Part shown: positions 8,671 to 17,405 of the stretch, one piece after another
How positions within the stretch are numbered: position 1 is the stretch's first letter
Layout of the letters: each line of letters opens with the position of its first letter
Assembly: GCF_020991455.1 (NCBI RefSeq)
Contig: NZ_JAJMOX010000011.1
Coordinates: 62,001 to 126,000, forward strand
Reading direction: 5' to 3'
DNA length: 64,000 nt
Source of the DNA: Flavobacterium sp. JAS
GTDB lineage: Bacteria > Bacteroidota > Bacteroidia > Flavobacteriales > Flavobacteriaceae
Notes under the pieces: generated by a model
Told to the model about the DNA's origin: nothing
Database searches by the model: none
The model's input: only the letters and a program-made list of their open reading frames with translations
Program-made: the position numbers and the translations under genes

Positions 8671-9951
8671 TTAACCTCTTCTTCCGCCATTACCTCTTGA
8701 GTTAGAACCACTTTCTCTTTGTGGTTGACCTCCTCTTGATTCCTGGCTAGCTCTTGGAGCTTCAGAGCGTTGTGTGTTTTGAGAACTTTGTGGTCTCGCT
8801 GAACTTGCTCTGTTTTCTGAGTAACCTCTGTTTTCAGAATAGCTTCTTGGGGATTCAGTTCTTTGTGGAGTTGGAGTTGAAACTCTGTTGGTATTCATAG
8901 TACTTTGTGAATTTCCTCTTGAATAACTTCCATTATTTTGACTGTAATCTCTTCTGTTGCTACTATTATCAACTCTTACAGGATTACTTACTGTAGCAGT
9001 GTTATCTCTGCTTGGTGTACTTACACGATTTGTGTTGTAGCTTCTATCAGAATTTGTTCTGTTGTCAGTATAAGTTCTGTTTGGAGTTCTGTAATCTGTA
9101 GAATTAGAAGTTCTTCCTGTAGAAGTTCTATAATCTGTCGATGTTGCTCTTCCTGTGTTTGATCTATTTGTATCGTAAGAACTTTGGTTTCTGTTGTAAT
9201 CTCTGCTTGCAACACGTCTTTGATCTAAATCGTATCTGTTAGTTACATTAGAATGTCTTTGAGAAAATCCGTAATCCGGACGTCTTGTTTCATAACCGTA
9301 AGTACGTCTTGATTGGTATAAAACCGGTGCAACATAACTTCTTCTTGTGTTTACATAATTGTAACGGTTGTTTACATTGATACAAATATCGATGTTGTTT
9401 CTATATCTGTAAATTGGGTAAGGTCTCCATGCAGCATAATAAGTTGGATACACGTTCCATCCCCATGTAGAATAGTAAGGTCTGTAATTTGTAACCCAAA
9501 ATGAACTGTAAATTACTGGAGCTACGCTGTAAACAGGCTCATAAATATAATTGTCACCGTATAAATAAGTGTTACCTACAACCTGAACATTAACTCTATT
9601 ATAGTTATCTCTTTCTACATCAATTGTAGCAACATCCTGATAAACATCACGGTCAAGAACCGCCTGGATAATTACTACGTGTGTTCTGTTTTCTACAGAT
9701 TCGATAACACGTAAATAATCAACTTGATTGTCATCATTTAAATCAAGATTTGAAATTTGATATTTTGGATCGTTCAAACGTCTTTCAAAATCCTGAAGAT
9801 TCGCTGATTCCCCAAACATCGATGCAACGGCTCTTAAATCTAAGTTATCGCTGATATCTGAATTTTTTGCATAAACAGTAGTTTGGCTTTGTGCTGTACA
9901 AGAGGCAAAACCTAATGCTATAATGGCTATTAAAAGTAATTTCGTTTTCAT
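8671..9951 (-). CDS. Secreted/lipoprotein with low-complexity Arg/Ser/Asn-rich tail
   Basis: A 426-residue exported protein. Residues 1-18 look like a lipoprotein signal (MKTKLLLIAIIALGFASC) with Cys18 as lipid anchor. Residues about 35-115 form a compact domain with LDLNDDNQVDYLRVIES, an EF-hand-like DxNxD acidic segment, and HVVIIQAVLDRDVYQDVATIDVE. Then come a Tyr/Trp/Pro-rich stretch and a tail of some 230 residues made of Arg, Ser, Asn, Thr, Gln and Tyr repeats (NRTYTDNRTNSDRSYNTNR style). The tail is probably disordered and basic. I recognise it as a conserved Flavobacteria hypothetical but know no function; attachment to periplasmic polyanions or to DNA is only speculation. Confidence 0.72.
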   Translation of the reverse strand: MKTKLLLIAIIALGFASCTAQSQTTVYAKNSDISDNLDLRAVASMFGESANLQDFERRLNDPKYQISNLDLNDDNQVDYLRVIESVENRTHVVIIQAVLDRDVYQDVATIDVERDNYNRVNVQVVGNTYLYGDNYIYEPVYSVAPVIYSSFWVTNYRPYYSTWGWNVYPTYYAAWRPYPIYRYRNNIDICINVNNRYNYVNTRRSYVAPVLYQSRRTYGYETRRPDYGFSQRHSNVTNRYDLDQRRVASRDYNRNQSSYDTNRSNTGRATSTDYRTSTGRTSNSTDYRTPNRTYTDNRTNSDRSYNTNRVSTPSRDNTATVSNPVRVDNSSNRRDYSQNNGSYSRGNSQSTMNTNRVSTPTPQRTESPRSYSENRGYSENRASSARPQSSQNTQRSEAPRASQESRGGQPQRESGSNSRGNGGRRG

Positions 9952-10073
9952 GGCAAAATCATATTAAGATTGATATTTTGATGATATCCAATTACTGTGC
10001 CAGAAAAAAAAACAAAACTTAAATGATATGTTAGAATTAATTGTATTTTAGCAACAAATAAATCTTAACCTAT

Positions 10074-11135
10074 ATGAAAAAAGTATTATTGTTTTGTGGC
10101 GCTTTTATTTTATTTGTGTCTTTTAAAACGCTGAGTGTTAGTGATAAAAAGATGTTTTATAATGGTTTCACATCCATACAAATTGATACTTTATTTCAGG
10201 ATAAAATAAGTATTAGAGCGATATCAATTGATAAAAATAAAATTTGGTATGGAGCTGATAATTCTCGTTTTGGATACTATGATTTAGATAAAAAAGAAAA
10301 ATTTGAAGAACATATTTATCGTGATACTTTAAAATTAGAATTCAGAAGCATTGCTCAGACTTCAAAAGATGTTTTTTTATTAAGTGTTGGTAATCCGGCA
10401 TTGCTTTATTCTGTTTCTAAAAAGACAAATAAAGTGAAATTGGTATATAAAGAAGTGAACCCGAAAATATTTTACGACAGTATGCAATTCTGGAATGATA
10501 AAGAAGGAATCGCTATTGGAGATCCTACAGAAGATACTTTTTCGATTATTGTAACTCGTGATGGAGGTGAAACCTGGACTAAAATTTTGTCTGATAAATT
10601 ACCGACAAATGCATCTGGCGAAGCAGCTTTTGCAGCAAGTAATACAAATATTGTAATAAAAGGAGATGATACCTGGCTGGTTTCAGGAGGAAAAAAAGCG
10701 CGTGTTTTTTATTCTCCGGATAAAGCAAAAACATGGAAAGTAGTAGAAACTCCTATTGTTCACGGAAAAACAATGACGGGTATTTTTACAGCTGATTTTT
10801 ACGATTCTAAAAACGGATTTATTGCCGGTGGTGATTATGAACTTCCAAACAAAAAATCAGATAATAAAGCCTTTACTAAAGATGGCGGAAAAACCTGGCA
10901 GTTAATTGGTCAGGATATGGGATTTGGTTATGCATCATGCGTGCAATATGTTCCGGGAGGAAATGGTAAAGAAATTGTTTGCGTAGGTTCTGAAGGTATA
11001 CAATATTCTCAAAATGGCGGACAGAACTGGACGCAATTGTCTACAGATTCAAAACTCTTCACAATTCGATTTGTAAATAGAAATCTGGCAATTGCTGCAG
11101 GTCATAATAAAGTGGTAAGACTACGTTTTAAATAA
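10074..11135 (+). CDS. Exported BNR/Ycf48-like beta-propeller protein
   Basis: A 353-residue protein with an N-terminal hydrophobic export signal (about 1-20). Repeated BNR/sialidase-type Asp-box-like turns are visible: RDGGETWTKIL, KDGGKTWQLIG, SQNGGQNWTQL and SPDKAKTWKVV, each preceded by a beta-strand with GDPTED or GGDYE. This is a six- or seven-bladed propeller of the Ycf48/HCF136-like or glycosyl-hydrolase-fold type, often annotated as oxidoreductase in Flavobacteria without proof. No catalytic residues of a sialidase can be assigned. It is monocistronic, with a strong terminator downstream. Probably periplasmic; ligand unknown. Confidence 0.75.
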   Translation: MKKVLLFCGAFILFVSFKTLSVSDKKMFYNGFTSIQIDTLFQDKISIRAISIDKNKIWYGADNSRFGYYDLDKKEKFEEHIYRDTLKLEFRSIAQTSKDVFLLSVGNPALLYSVSKKTNKVKLVYKEVNPKIFYDSMQFWNDKEGIAIGDPTEDTFSIIVTRDGGETWTKILSDKLPTNASGEAAFAASNTNIVIKGDDTWLVSGGKKARVFYSPDKAKTWKVVETPIVHGKTMTGIFTADFYDSKNGFIAGGDYELPNKKSDNKAFTKDGGKTWQLIGQDMGFGYASCVQYVPGGNGKEIVCVGSEGIQYSQNGGQNWTQLSTDSKLFTIRFVNRNLAIAAGHNKVVRLRFK

Positions 11136-11158
11136 GGATTAAATAGTCCTAAAATAAT

Positions 11159-11203
11159 AAGAACCCTAAATAATAAAGCAAGTATTATTATATAGGGTTC
11201 TTA
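11159..11203. terminator. Bidirectional hairpin terminator
   Basis: AGAACCCTA and TAGGGTTCT form a long stem continued by TAATA / TATTA. It separates the convergent propeller gene (+) and the LTxxQ-like gene (-). Confidence 0.75.
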
Positions 11204-11231
11204 TCGCTGTTGTTTCTTAATGAGCTAGTAG

Positions 11232-11690
11232 TTAATCTTTACCAGCTTTATCTCTGTATTGTTTTAGCAATTTTCGATTAAAATCGTCTTCTGATTTTTT
11301 TAGCTTTAATATTTTTTTAGCCGAAAGTATCTTTTTTAAATCTGAATTGTATTTTACTCTTAAAAGGTACAATTCTTTATCGGTGCCTTCCATTTGAGAA
11401 AGTAAAGATGTTGCTTCTTTTTCAGAAATCGAATTGATGTTATCATCATCTAATCGCTGCAAGTACATTTTCATCTTTTGATGTTTTAATTCAAATTGCT
11501 TATCATCATAAGCATTGTAAATGGGCCAGAATTTCTCTGCTTCTGTAGAAGTTAATTCTAGTTCAGTAGTTAAAAAAGAGACTTTGTAAGCTTTAATTTT
11601 TTCGCGTTTCTCATCTGTTTTACCGTTTTGTGCATAAAACGAAAAGCTTACTAAAAACAGAATTATCGGTAGTATTTTTTTGATTTTCAT
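11232..11690 (-). CDS. Periplasmic LTxxQ/Spy-like helical protein, third gene of sigma-factor operon
   Basis: A 152-residue protein with a cleavable signal peptide (about 1-20, ending FYAQ). The mature part is mostly charged helices with ELTSTEAEKFWPIYNAYDDKQ, which resembles the LTxxQ-type motifs of Spy/CpxP proteins. Those bind misfolded proteins or sense envelope state. It is the last gene after an ECF sigma factor and a single-pass membrane protein, with 15 bases to the upstream gene. I infer an envelope-stress or regulatory accessory role; this is known of the family by analogy only. A similar secreted helical protein without a sigma factor lies at 25973-26461. Confidence 0.68.
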   Translation of the reverse strand: MKIKKILPIILFLVSFSFYAQNGKTDEKREKIKAYKVSFLTTELELTSTEAEKFWPIYNAYDDKQFELKHQKMKMYLQRLDDDNINSISEKEATSLLSQMEGTDKELYLLRVKYNSDLKKILSAKKILKLKKSEDDFNRKLLKQYRDKAGKD

Positions 11691-11705
11691 CTTTTAAGTT
11701 TTGTT

Positions 11706-12125
11706 TTATTCGGAAATTAAATGTTCTATATTTGGACTTGACGATAAAATATCTTCAAGAGTTTCATCTTCTATGGCAACATTTTTATTTAGTTTTTGAA
11801 TGTCTTTAGAGTCTAAATTCTGGATCAAATCGTATTGATTCAAATTAGACTGATAAGCTAAATAAGTTTCTAAAGTATCTTCGTCAAGTTCTTTAGAAGT
11901 TGCGTTGTAATTGTTTACTATTGGAATCATTAAGGCAATAACGATAACGGCAGCAGCAAGCATTGTAAGTACTCGTTTACGTTTGTAAAACGGAATTACT
12001 TTTACTTCTCTTTTATCCTCGTTAATCTGTTGTAAAACTTTTGCCGAGAGATCATCAAAATAATGATCCGGAGTTTTAAATCCGGTTGGTATTTTCGGTT
12101 CGTTTTCTAATTTAAATGCTTTCAT
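11706..12125 (-). CDS. Single-pass membrane protein, putative anti-sigma factor
   Basis: 139 residues with a cytoplasmic N-terminal part (about 1-50) containing PTGFKTPDHYFDDL, one transmembrane helix (about 52-70, VLTMLAAAVIVIALMIPIV) and an acidic periplasmic part. It lies 33 bases downstream of an ECF sigma factor gene and just before a Spy-like periplasmic gene. Topology and position fit a membrane-bound anti-sigma factor, but no zinc-binding HxxxCxxC motif is present, so the assignment rests mainly on context. Confidence 0.6.
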   Translation of the reverse strand: MKAFKLENEPKIPTGFKTPDHYFDDLSAKVLQQINEDKREVKVIPFYKRKRVLTMLAAAVIVIALMIPIVNNYNATSKELDEDTLETYLAYQSNLNQYDLIQNLDSKDIQKLNKNVAIEDETLEDILSSSPNIEHLISE

Positions 12126-12158
12126 AATAACAATAAGATAGATTTTGTTACAAAAGGT

Positions 12159-12701
12159 TTAATTTGATGTAACATATATTTCAATTTTTTTTACAGCATG
12201 ATGATAAGAAGCCTTTAAAGCGCCTACTGAAGTTCCTAAAATTTCTGCTATTTCTTCGTATTTTAATTCTTCAAAATACTTCATTTTAAAAACCAATTGT
12301 TGCTTTTCTGGCAAGGTGACTATGGCTTTTTGAAGTTTGATCTGAATTTCGTCTCCGTCAAAATAAACATCGGCTTTCAAATTGTCGATGGTTTTATTTT
12401 GGAGTGCTTCAGATGTTATTCCGTTTAATTTTGCTTTTTGGCTTAAAAAAGTCAAAGCTTCATTAGTTGCAATTCTATACATCCAGGAAAAAAGCTTACT
12501 TTCTCCTTTAAAGTTTTTTAGATATTGATAAACTTTTACAAAAGTATTCTGCAAGACATCGTCTGTATCATCATGATTCAAAACAATGTTTCGAATATGA
12601 GAATACAAAGGTTTTTGATATTCAGACAAGAGTTTTTGAAACGCTGTATTTTGCGTTTTAGGATCTAGTAACTGTTGTATAAATTCCTTTTCGTCTATCA
12701 A
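12159..12701 (-). CDS. ECF-family RNA polymerase sigma factor
   Basis: 180 residues, the usual size. Region 2 (about 20-90) shows HDDTDDVLQNTFVKVYQYL and SKLFSWMYRIATNEAL, the helix contacting the -10 region. Region 4 (about 125-175) shows LPEKQQLVFKMKYFEELKYEEIAEIL and TSVGALKASYHHAVKKI, the helix-turn-helix reading the -35. It heads a three-gene operon with a putative membrane anti-sigma and a periplasmic helical protein. This suggests a signal from the cell envelope. The target regulon cannot be seen here. Confidence 0.9.
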   Translation of the reverse strand: MIDEKEFIQQLLDPKTQNTAFQKLLSEYQKPLYSHIRNIVLNHDDTDDVLQNTFVKVYQYLKNFKGESKLFSWMYRIATNEALTFLSQKAKLNGITSEALQNKTIDNLKADVYFDGDEIQIKLQKAIVTLPEKQQLVFKMKYFEELKYEEIAEILGTSVGALKASYHHAVKKIEIYVTSN

Positions 12702-12773
12702 ACTTTTTGATTTATCTAACTGTAGTATTAGAATGAATTTTAAACAAAAGGTTTAATCAGTCTTGCTTTTTTT

Positions 12774-13907
12774 TTAAAATTCAGATTCTTCTTCAGGAGT
12801 TTTTGTCGCTGGAGTTGCTGCAGGTTTTGGTTGTGTAGGATCTGTTGTTTGTGGTTTGTAAACCGGAACTTTTGCAACAGGAATCACTTTTGGTTTGGTT
12901 GGAAAATAAATTTCGGTCATTAACTTAGACGGGCTTTTTACGTCTAATTTGCTGATAGTTAAAATTTCAAGATGTGACCAGGCTAAATCTGGATATATTT
13001 TTTCGTTGTTGATGTAAGCTGTTGTTTTTGCAATTGCTTCACTTGTATGCGAATAGTCTCCTGTTAAAGTTGTTTTTACAGCTTCGAAACCATTTAGTTT
13101 TCCGCCCGAAATATCACTTCCTGAAGTTGTCATGATTTCTCTATTTGTAGGTAAACAAATAGAAACTTTTGCTAATCCGGTTGTAGTGTCGTAAGTATGG
13201 TAAATAATGAAAGGTTTTCCGTTAGTAGATAAACCATTGTTTTTGCTGAACTCAATAAGCTTCGGAATTACAACTCTGGCATTTTTGTTTACTTTCAAAA
13301 TTTCGCTTGTAAAGGTTTGTTTGATATAAGGAGTTTCGATTTTCTTTACAACTCCATTCACTTTTATAGCGTATGTTTTTGTTTCGTAATCTAGGTTCTT
13401 GTCAATGTTTGCAAGGCTTTTTTCGTAAATAGTTCCAATAACTTTATCAGAACCACCGTTTAAAGCTGTGTAAATTTTGAATAGAAAACTCATTGTTCCG
13501 CTTCCTTTCCAGATCACTTTTGTTTTTCCGGCAAGCGTATCTTTAAACGTCCAGTTAACATCAGTTTCAGTTCCGTCAAATTTCATTTTTTGCTGAATGC
13601 TTTCTCCGTCTTTTGTTTTAAGAGTAATAGCATTTCCATTTCCTTCGGCTCCAACCCAATAAAATGAAGCTCCATTTCCGGATGTTTTACTTGGGAATGT
13701 CATTTTTATCGAAGGATCTTCTACAGACCAGGATTCAAAATCTTCGTAATTTCTAAAATCATTTACATAGTTATACACAGTTGCTTTTGGCGAATTGATC
13801 ACTTTGCTTCTTTCTACAGAAAAAACCCCTTTTTGGGTAGCGACAAAAACAGTAAGAGCAACTAAGCTTAGTAATAATAAAAGAAATAAATATTTTAGAA
13901 TCTTCAT
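12774..13907 (-). CDS. SRPBCC-domain protein fused to a GyrI/effector-binding-like domain
   Basis: 377 residues. An N-terminal hydrophobic helix (about 5-25) anchors or exports it. An SRPBCC (polyketide-cyclase-like, START-related) domain follows at about 30-175 with INSPKATVYNYVNDFRNYEDFESW. A second domain at about 185-340 (PYIKQTFTSEILKVNKN, then GYSH-like GDYSHTSEAI and YFPTKP) resembles the GyrI-like effector-binding fold of AraC/BmrR partners. A Pro/Thr/Lys-rich tail ends EEESEF. Both domains bind hydrophobic small molecules in other proteins. Being membrane-anchored without a DNA-binding domain, it is more likely a ligand-binding protein than a regulator. Monocistronic. Confidence 0.75.
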   Translation of the reverse strand: MKILKYLFLLLLLSLVALTVFVATQKGVFSVERSKVINSPKATVYNYVNDFRNYEDFESWSVEDPSIKMTFPSKTSGNGASFYWVGAEGNGNAITLKTKDGESIQQKMKFDGTETDVNWTFKDTLAGKTKVIWKGSGTMSFLFKIYTALNGGSDKVIGTIYEKSLANIDKNLDYETKTYAIKVNGVVKKIETPYIKQTFTSEILKVNKNARVVIPKLIEFSKNNGLSTNGKPFIIYHTYDTTTGLAKVSICLPTNREIMTTSGSDISGGKLNGFEAVKTTLTGDYSHTSEAIAKTTAYINNEKIYPDLAWSHLEILTISKLDVKSPSKLMTEIYFPTKPKVIPVAKVPVYKPQTTDPTQPKPAATPATKTPEEESEF

Positions 13908-14077
13908 TGTAGTAGGTTGTTTGGTGTCGTAAAGTTATAAATTTTATTACTAGTCGCACTAATAGCGGCGCAATAAAAGTACACTTTATAAATTTATTTG
14001 ATCAAAAAAAGTTTCAAATAAAACGATTTTGGGGAAGTTTCATTGTAATTTTTTTGAGATTTATTTTTATTTAGGAT

Positions 14078-14266
14078 TTATCTTTTGAAAAAGAATTTGA
14101 TCACAAATAAAATCGCTATAAAAAGCAGGAATACAATTAATACTTTATAATTTCCTTTGTAGAAAACTTTGTGTAAAGCGAGATCTTTTCGATACGCAAA
14201 TATCATTACGATTACAAATGCAATAAAAAAACAGAGTGCGAATATTAATTGTCCTTGACTAAACAT
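14078..14266 (-). CDS. Small two-helix membrane protein
   Basis: A 62-residue peptide with two predicted transmembrane helices (about 6-24 and 42-60) joined by a short basic loop (AYRKDLALHKVFYKGNYK). Composition and coding-like codon use suggest a real small membrane protein of the kind commonly conserved in Flavobacteria. I recognise no named family. It faces the MazG-like gene, with about 80 bases between starts. Confidence 0.62.
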   Translation of the reverse strand: MFSQGQLIFALCFFIAFVIVMIFAYRKDLALHKVFYKGNYKVLIVFLLFIAILFVIKFFFKR

Positions 14267-14348
14267 AGTAAAAAATTATTTTTGACAAATTTAGAGAATT
14301 GTATATGAATTGTTGCTAATTTGCCACTTCATTTAATCAATTAAAATC

Positions 14349-14729
14349 ATGAGGAAACAACTTGATGCGGTAACTGAATTTCATACTGCTTTTAAAATAG
14401 GTCATAGTCAAACTCCAATTGCTGATTTAGGAGAAAATAAAAAACTGCTTCGTTATAATTTAATGAAAGAAGAAAACGAAGAATATCTTGAAGCGGTTCA
14501 GAATAATGATTTGGTCGAAATTGCTGATGCGCTGGGAGATATGATGTATATTTTGTGCGGAACAATTATCGAGCACGGTTTGCAAGATAAAATTGAAGCT
14601 GTTTTTGATGAGATTCAGCGTAGTAATATGAGTAAACTTGGCGAAGACGGACAGCCAATTTATAGAGAAGACGGAAAAGTGATGAAAGGTCCGAATTATT
14701 TTAAACCTGATTTTTCGAAACTTTTGTAG
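14349..14729 (+). CDS. MazG-like / phosphoribosyl-ATP pyrophosphohydrolase-fold NTP hydrolase
   Basis: 126 residues of the all-alpha NTP pyrophosphatase superfamily. The metal-binding motifs are clear: EENEEYLEAVQ (ExxE) and EIADALGDMMYIL (ExxD). The tail SNMSKLGEDGQPIYREDGKVMKGPNY is characteristic of the stand-alone PRA-PH-like proteins of Bacteroidota and phages rather than of HisE inside a histidine operon. It probably removes non-canonical nucleoside triphosphates, but the substrate is not shown by the sequence. Confidence 0.82.
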   Translation: MRKQLDAVTEFHTAFKIGHSQTPIADLGENKKLLRYNLMKEENEEYLEAVQNNDLVEIADALGDMMYILCGTIIEHGLQDKIEAVFDEIQRSNMSKLGEDGQPIYREDGKVMKGPNYFKPDFSKLL

Positions 14730-14753
14730 AATTTATAGGTTCTTTAATGTTTT

Positions 14754-14890
14754 AACACATAGGGACATAGTTTCTGATAGTGTTTTAAAAAAGACGTTTC
14801 ACTTATTTAAATACACATAGCTATGTGTGAGAAACGTGTTTCTTTTTATAATCTTTTTAAACACATTAAAAATCTATGTTTCTATGTGTT
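14754..14890. repeat. Nested inverted repeats in intergenic spacer
   Basis: AACACATAGGGACATAG at 14754-14770 matches the reverse complement of CTATGTTTCTATGTGTT at 14874-14890 at 15 of 17 positions. Inside them a perfect 16-base palindrome ACACATAGCTATGTGT (14813-14828) is flanked by ACGTTTC and GAAACGT. The whole could fold into one long cruciform-like hairpin. It looks like a dispersed intergenic element rather than a terminator. Confidence 0.7.
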
Positions 14891-14913
14891 TAAATTTTTT
14901 TATATAAAATAGA

Positions 14914-14947
14914 AAACCCGACAACTGTTAAGCTGTCGGGTTTGTTT
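14914..14947. terminator. Strong GC-rich terminator
   Basis: Stem AAACCCGACA / TGTCGGGTTT with a 10-base loop, preceded by A-rich and followed by T-rich sequence. It terminates ilvE on the minus strand and may also end the MazG-like transcript. Confidence 0.88.
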
Positions 14948-14964
14948 TTATATTTATCTTTTGA

Positions 14965-16035
14965 TTATTGAACTTTTACCGTCCATCCAAAAGTATCTTC
15001 AGAAAGTTTATTTTGAAGATTAGTTAGTTTTTCTTTTAAAAGAGCACCGTAAGTATTCTCAATAGGAGCCATTTCATAATAAACATCCTGATAAGAGAAT
15101 CCTTTGATTACGCTAATAACAGCAGCAGTTCCTGCACCAAAAATTTCTTTTAAAGATCCGTTTTTAGCAGCTTCTACTAATTCTGAAACAATAACAGGAC
15201 GAACTTCTACTTTAAGACCTTCTTTTTCTGCCATAGCAATCAAACTTTTTCTGGTAATACCGTCTAAAATTCTTTCGCTTGTTGGAGCAGTTAATAAAGT
15301 ATCGTTGATTCTAAAGAAAACGTTCATAGTTCCAGCTTCTTCCAGTTTAGTGTGCGTTGCATCATCTGTCCAGATTACTTGTTGAAAACCGTCTTTGTTT
15401 GCCAAATTAGTTGGGTAAAACTGTGCAGCATAGTTTCCGGCAGCTTTTGCAGCTCCAATTCCACCGTTTGCAGCTCTACTATAATGTTCAGCTATAATAA
15501 CTTTTACTTCACCTGAATAATAAGATTTTGCAGGAGAAAGTAAAATCATGAATTTATACTCGTCAGAAGGATTTGCAATAACTCCGGCACCAGTAGCGAT
15601 CATAAAAGGACGGATATACATACTGCTTCCGTTTCCTTTTTGAATCCATTCCTGGTCAATTTTTAATAATTCATTCAAACCATCCATAAAAATATTTTCA
15701 GGAATTTCCGGCATTGCCATACGAACTGCAGAATTATTAAAACGCTTGAAGTTTTCATCTGGTCTAAACAACCAAACATCATTGTTGTCATCTTTATAAG
15801 CTTTCATTCCTTCGAAAATAGCTTGTCCATAATGAAAGACTTTAGAAGAAGGATCCATTAAAATTGGAGCATAAGGCTTAATGACAGGATTTGACCACTC
15901 TCCGTTTTTAAAATCACATTCGAATAAATGGTCTGTAAAAACAGCACCAAAGCTTAGGTTTTCAAAGTCTACTCCGCTTATTTTTGACGAAGTTGCTTTT
16001 CTGATTTCAATCTTGCTCGCTTGAGTTGTACTCAT
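14965..16035 (-). CDS. ilvE: Branched-chain amino-acid aminotransferase
   Basis: 356 residues, fold-type IV PLP enzyme of the eukaryote-like BCAT group. The PLP lysine region GGIGAAKAAGNYAAQ, the EEAGTMNVFF motif, and RPFMIATG near residue 150 are family hallmarks. It reversibly transfers the amino group of Leu, Ile or Val to 2-oxoglutarate, in biosynthesis or degradation. Length and start (MSTTQASKIEIRK) agree with the family. It is a single-gene unit with a strong terminator. The other ilv genes are not in the window. Confidence 0.9.
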   Translation of the reverse strand: MSTTQASKIEIRKATSSKISGVDFENLSFGAVFTDHLFECDFKNGEWSNPVIKPYAPILMDPSSKVFHYGQAIFEGMKAYKDDNNDVWLFRPDENFKRFNNSAVRMAMPEIPENIFMDGLNELLKIDQEWIQKGNGSSMYIRPFMIATGAGVIANPSDEYKFMILLSPAKSYYSGEVKVIIAEHYSRAANGGIGAAKAAGNYAAQFYPTNLANKDGFQQVIWTDDATHTKLEEAGTMNVFFRINDTLLTAPTSERILDGITRKSLIAMAEKEGLKVEVRPVIVSELVEAAKNGSLKEIFGAGTAAVISVIKGFSYQDVYYEMAPIENTYGALLKEKLTNLQNKLSEDTFGWTVKVQ

Positions 16036-16341
16036 AATAATGTAAGTTTTTATGTAATTTTCATTTCAATAGAAAAATCTAAAGTAATGATCTGGTATAA
16101 AATAGGATTTATTGAATGCAAAATTAAGTAAAAATATATAATTTGCTTAGTAAAACTGCATTATTTAGTGCGTTTAACTGAGATTTATTTATCTTATAAT
16201 AAAGTCAAAAAAAATGCTCGATTTTATAAAGAATTTATGAAAAAAGTACGGATTTTTAAGGCTTTACGCATTTGTTTTGCCTAAATTTGACTCATAAAAT
16301 GGCTTGAAAATGTACAAAAATGTACTACAAATTTATAAATA
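16036..16341. other. 306-bp intergenic region between divergent ilvE and mnmD
   Basis: AT-rich spacer. A TAAATTTG hexamer-like -7 element lies at 16282-16289, about 50 bases before the GTG start of mnmD. No convincing -33 TTTG sits at the right distance. No ORF, repeat or RNA structure was recognised otherwise. Confidence 0.5.
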
Positions 16342-17007
16342 GTGGAAAGAGAGATAATTAAAACGCTGGATGGTTCAACAACAATTCATTTAAAAGAGTG
16401 GGATGAGTGTTATCATTCTAAGCACGGAGCGATTCAGGAAGCAAAACATGTATTTATAAAAAACGGACTTTCATTGTTTGAAAATAATCCGGTAAGTATT
16501 CTTGAAATTGGTTTTGGAACAGGGCTGAATGCTTTTATTACTTTTTTAGAATCAAACGCAAAGCAACAACAAATTGATTATGTTGGGGTAGAAGCGTATC
16601 CGGTTGATGCCAAAGAAGTATTAGAAATGAATTATGTTGCTGAATTAGAAGCAGATCAATATAAAGGTATATTCGAAAAAATGCATGAATGCGAATGGAA
16701 TGAGAAAAATGTGATTACTTCGAATTTTTCGTTAACCAAAAGGAAACAATTTTTTGATGAAATAAACGATTTTGAAATTTTTGATTTGATTTACTTTGAC
16801 GCCTTCGGATATCGGGTGCAGCCGGAGCTTTGGAGTACAGAAATTTTTAGAAAAATGTACAATAGTTTAAAACCAAATGGCGTTTTAGTAACATACGCCG
16901 CTCGCGGAGTTGTTAAAAGAAGTATGATCGAAGTTGGATTTACGGTCGAAAAATTGGCAGGGCCTCCAGGAAAGCGCGAGATGTTCCGAGCCTTTAAAAA
17001 GGTTTAA
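16342..17007 (+). CDS. mnmD: tRNA 5-methylaminomethyl-2-thiouridine methyltransferase, MnmD
   Basis: 221 residues with a class I SAM-methyltransferase fold: ILEIGFGTGLNAF binds SAM, and FDLIYFDAFGYRVQPELW and LVTYAARGVVKR are typical of MnmD (the methyltransferase half of E. coli MnmC). It makes the last step of mnm5s2U34 modification in tRNA. The FAD-dependent MnmC half is not fused, as in other Bacteroidota. GTG at 16342 is the first start after an in-frame stop (16336-16338). The next start would lose the first strand, so GTG is preferred. Confidence 0.85.
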   Translation: MEREIIKTLDGSTTIHLKEWDECYHSKHGAIQEAKHVFIKNGLSLFENNPVSILEIGFGTGLNAFITFLESNAKQQQIDYVGVEAYPVDAKEVLEMNYVAELEADQYKGIFEKMHECEWNEKNVITSNFSLTKRKQFFDEINDFEIFDLIYFDAFGYRVQPELWSTEIFRKMYNSLKPNGVLVTYAARGVVKRSMIEVGFTVEKLAGPPGKREMFRAFKKV

Positions 17008-17173
17008 ATGAGTTGTTTAGAATCATTACAGATTGATTTATATTTATTAAGAAAACGTATTCGTTGCTAAAGTTTTTAAAAAAATAAGTTAAAATGAGTC
17101 TTCATGAATGATATTTGTTTAAATTTGTTGCGAGTTTAGAAATATTGATAACCCCCAAAAATCGTATTTTATT

Positions 17174-17371
17174 ATGTCAAAAATGATGTTTGATTACACG
17201 AAATCAATACTTGAGAGAGTAAGTTTCGATCCGATACTTTTCTGTAAAGAATTAGAGAAAGCTATCAAAACACTGTTACCGTACGAAATGGAACAATTGC
17301 AAGAATGGTTATTAAATTTCATTATTGAAAAACCAGAATTAAAACAAAGTTTACTACTAATTAAAGTATAA
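17174..17371 (+). CDS. Small conserved-looking hypothetical protein
   Basis: A 65-residue, mostly helical peptide (DYTKSILERVSFDPILFCKELEKAIKTL) without signal or membrane segments. Its own terminator directly follows, and a TAnnTTTG-like motif (TAAATTTG, 17120-17127) precedes it, so it is likely expressed as a short transcript. I recognise it only as a type of small Flavobacteria hypothetical that sits beside oxyR. Function unknown. Confidence 0.65.
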   Translation: MSKMMFDYTKSILERVSFDPILFCKELEKAIKTLLPYEMEQLQEWLLNFIIEKPELKQSLLLIKV

Positions 17372-17373
17372 AG

Positions 17374-17403
17374 AAAAAGGAGCCAATTTGGCTCCTTTTT
17401 TAT
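17374..17403. terminator. Bidirectional terminator between small gene and oxyR
   Basis: Perfect stem AAAAAGGAGCC / GGCTCCTTTTT with a short AATT loop, between convergent genes. Confidence 0.9.
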
Positions 17404-17405
17404 TT

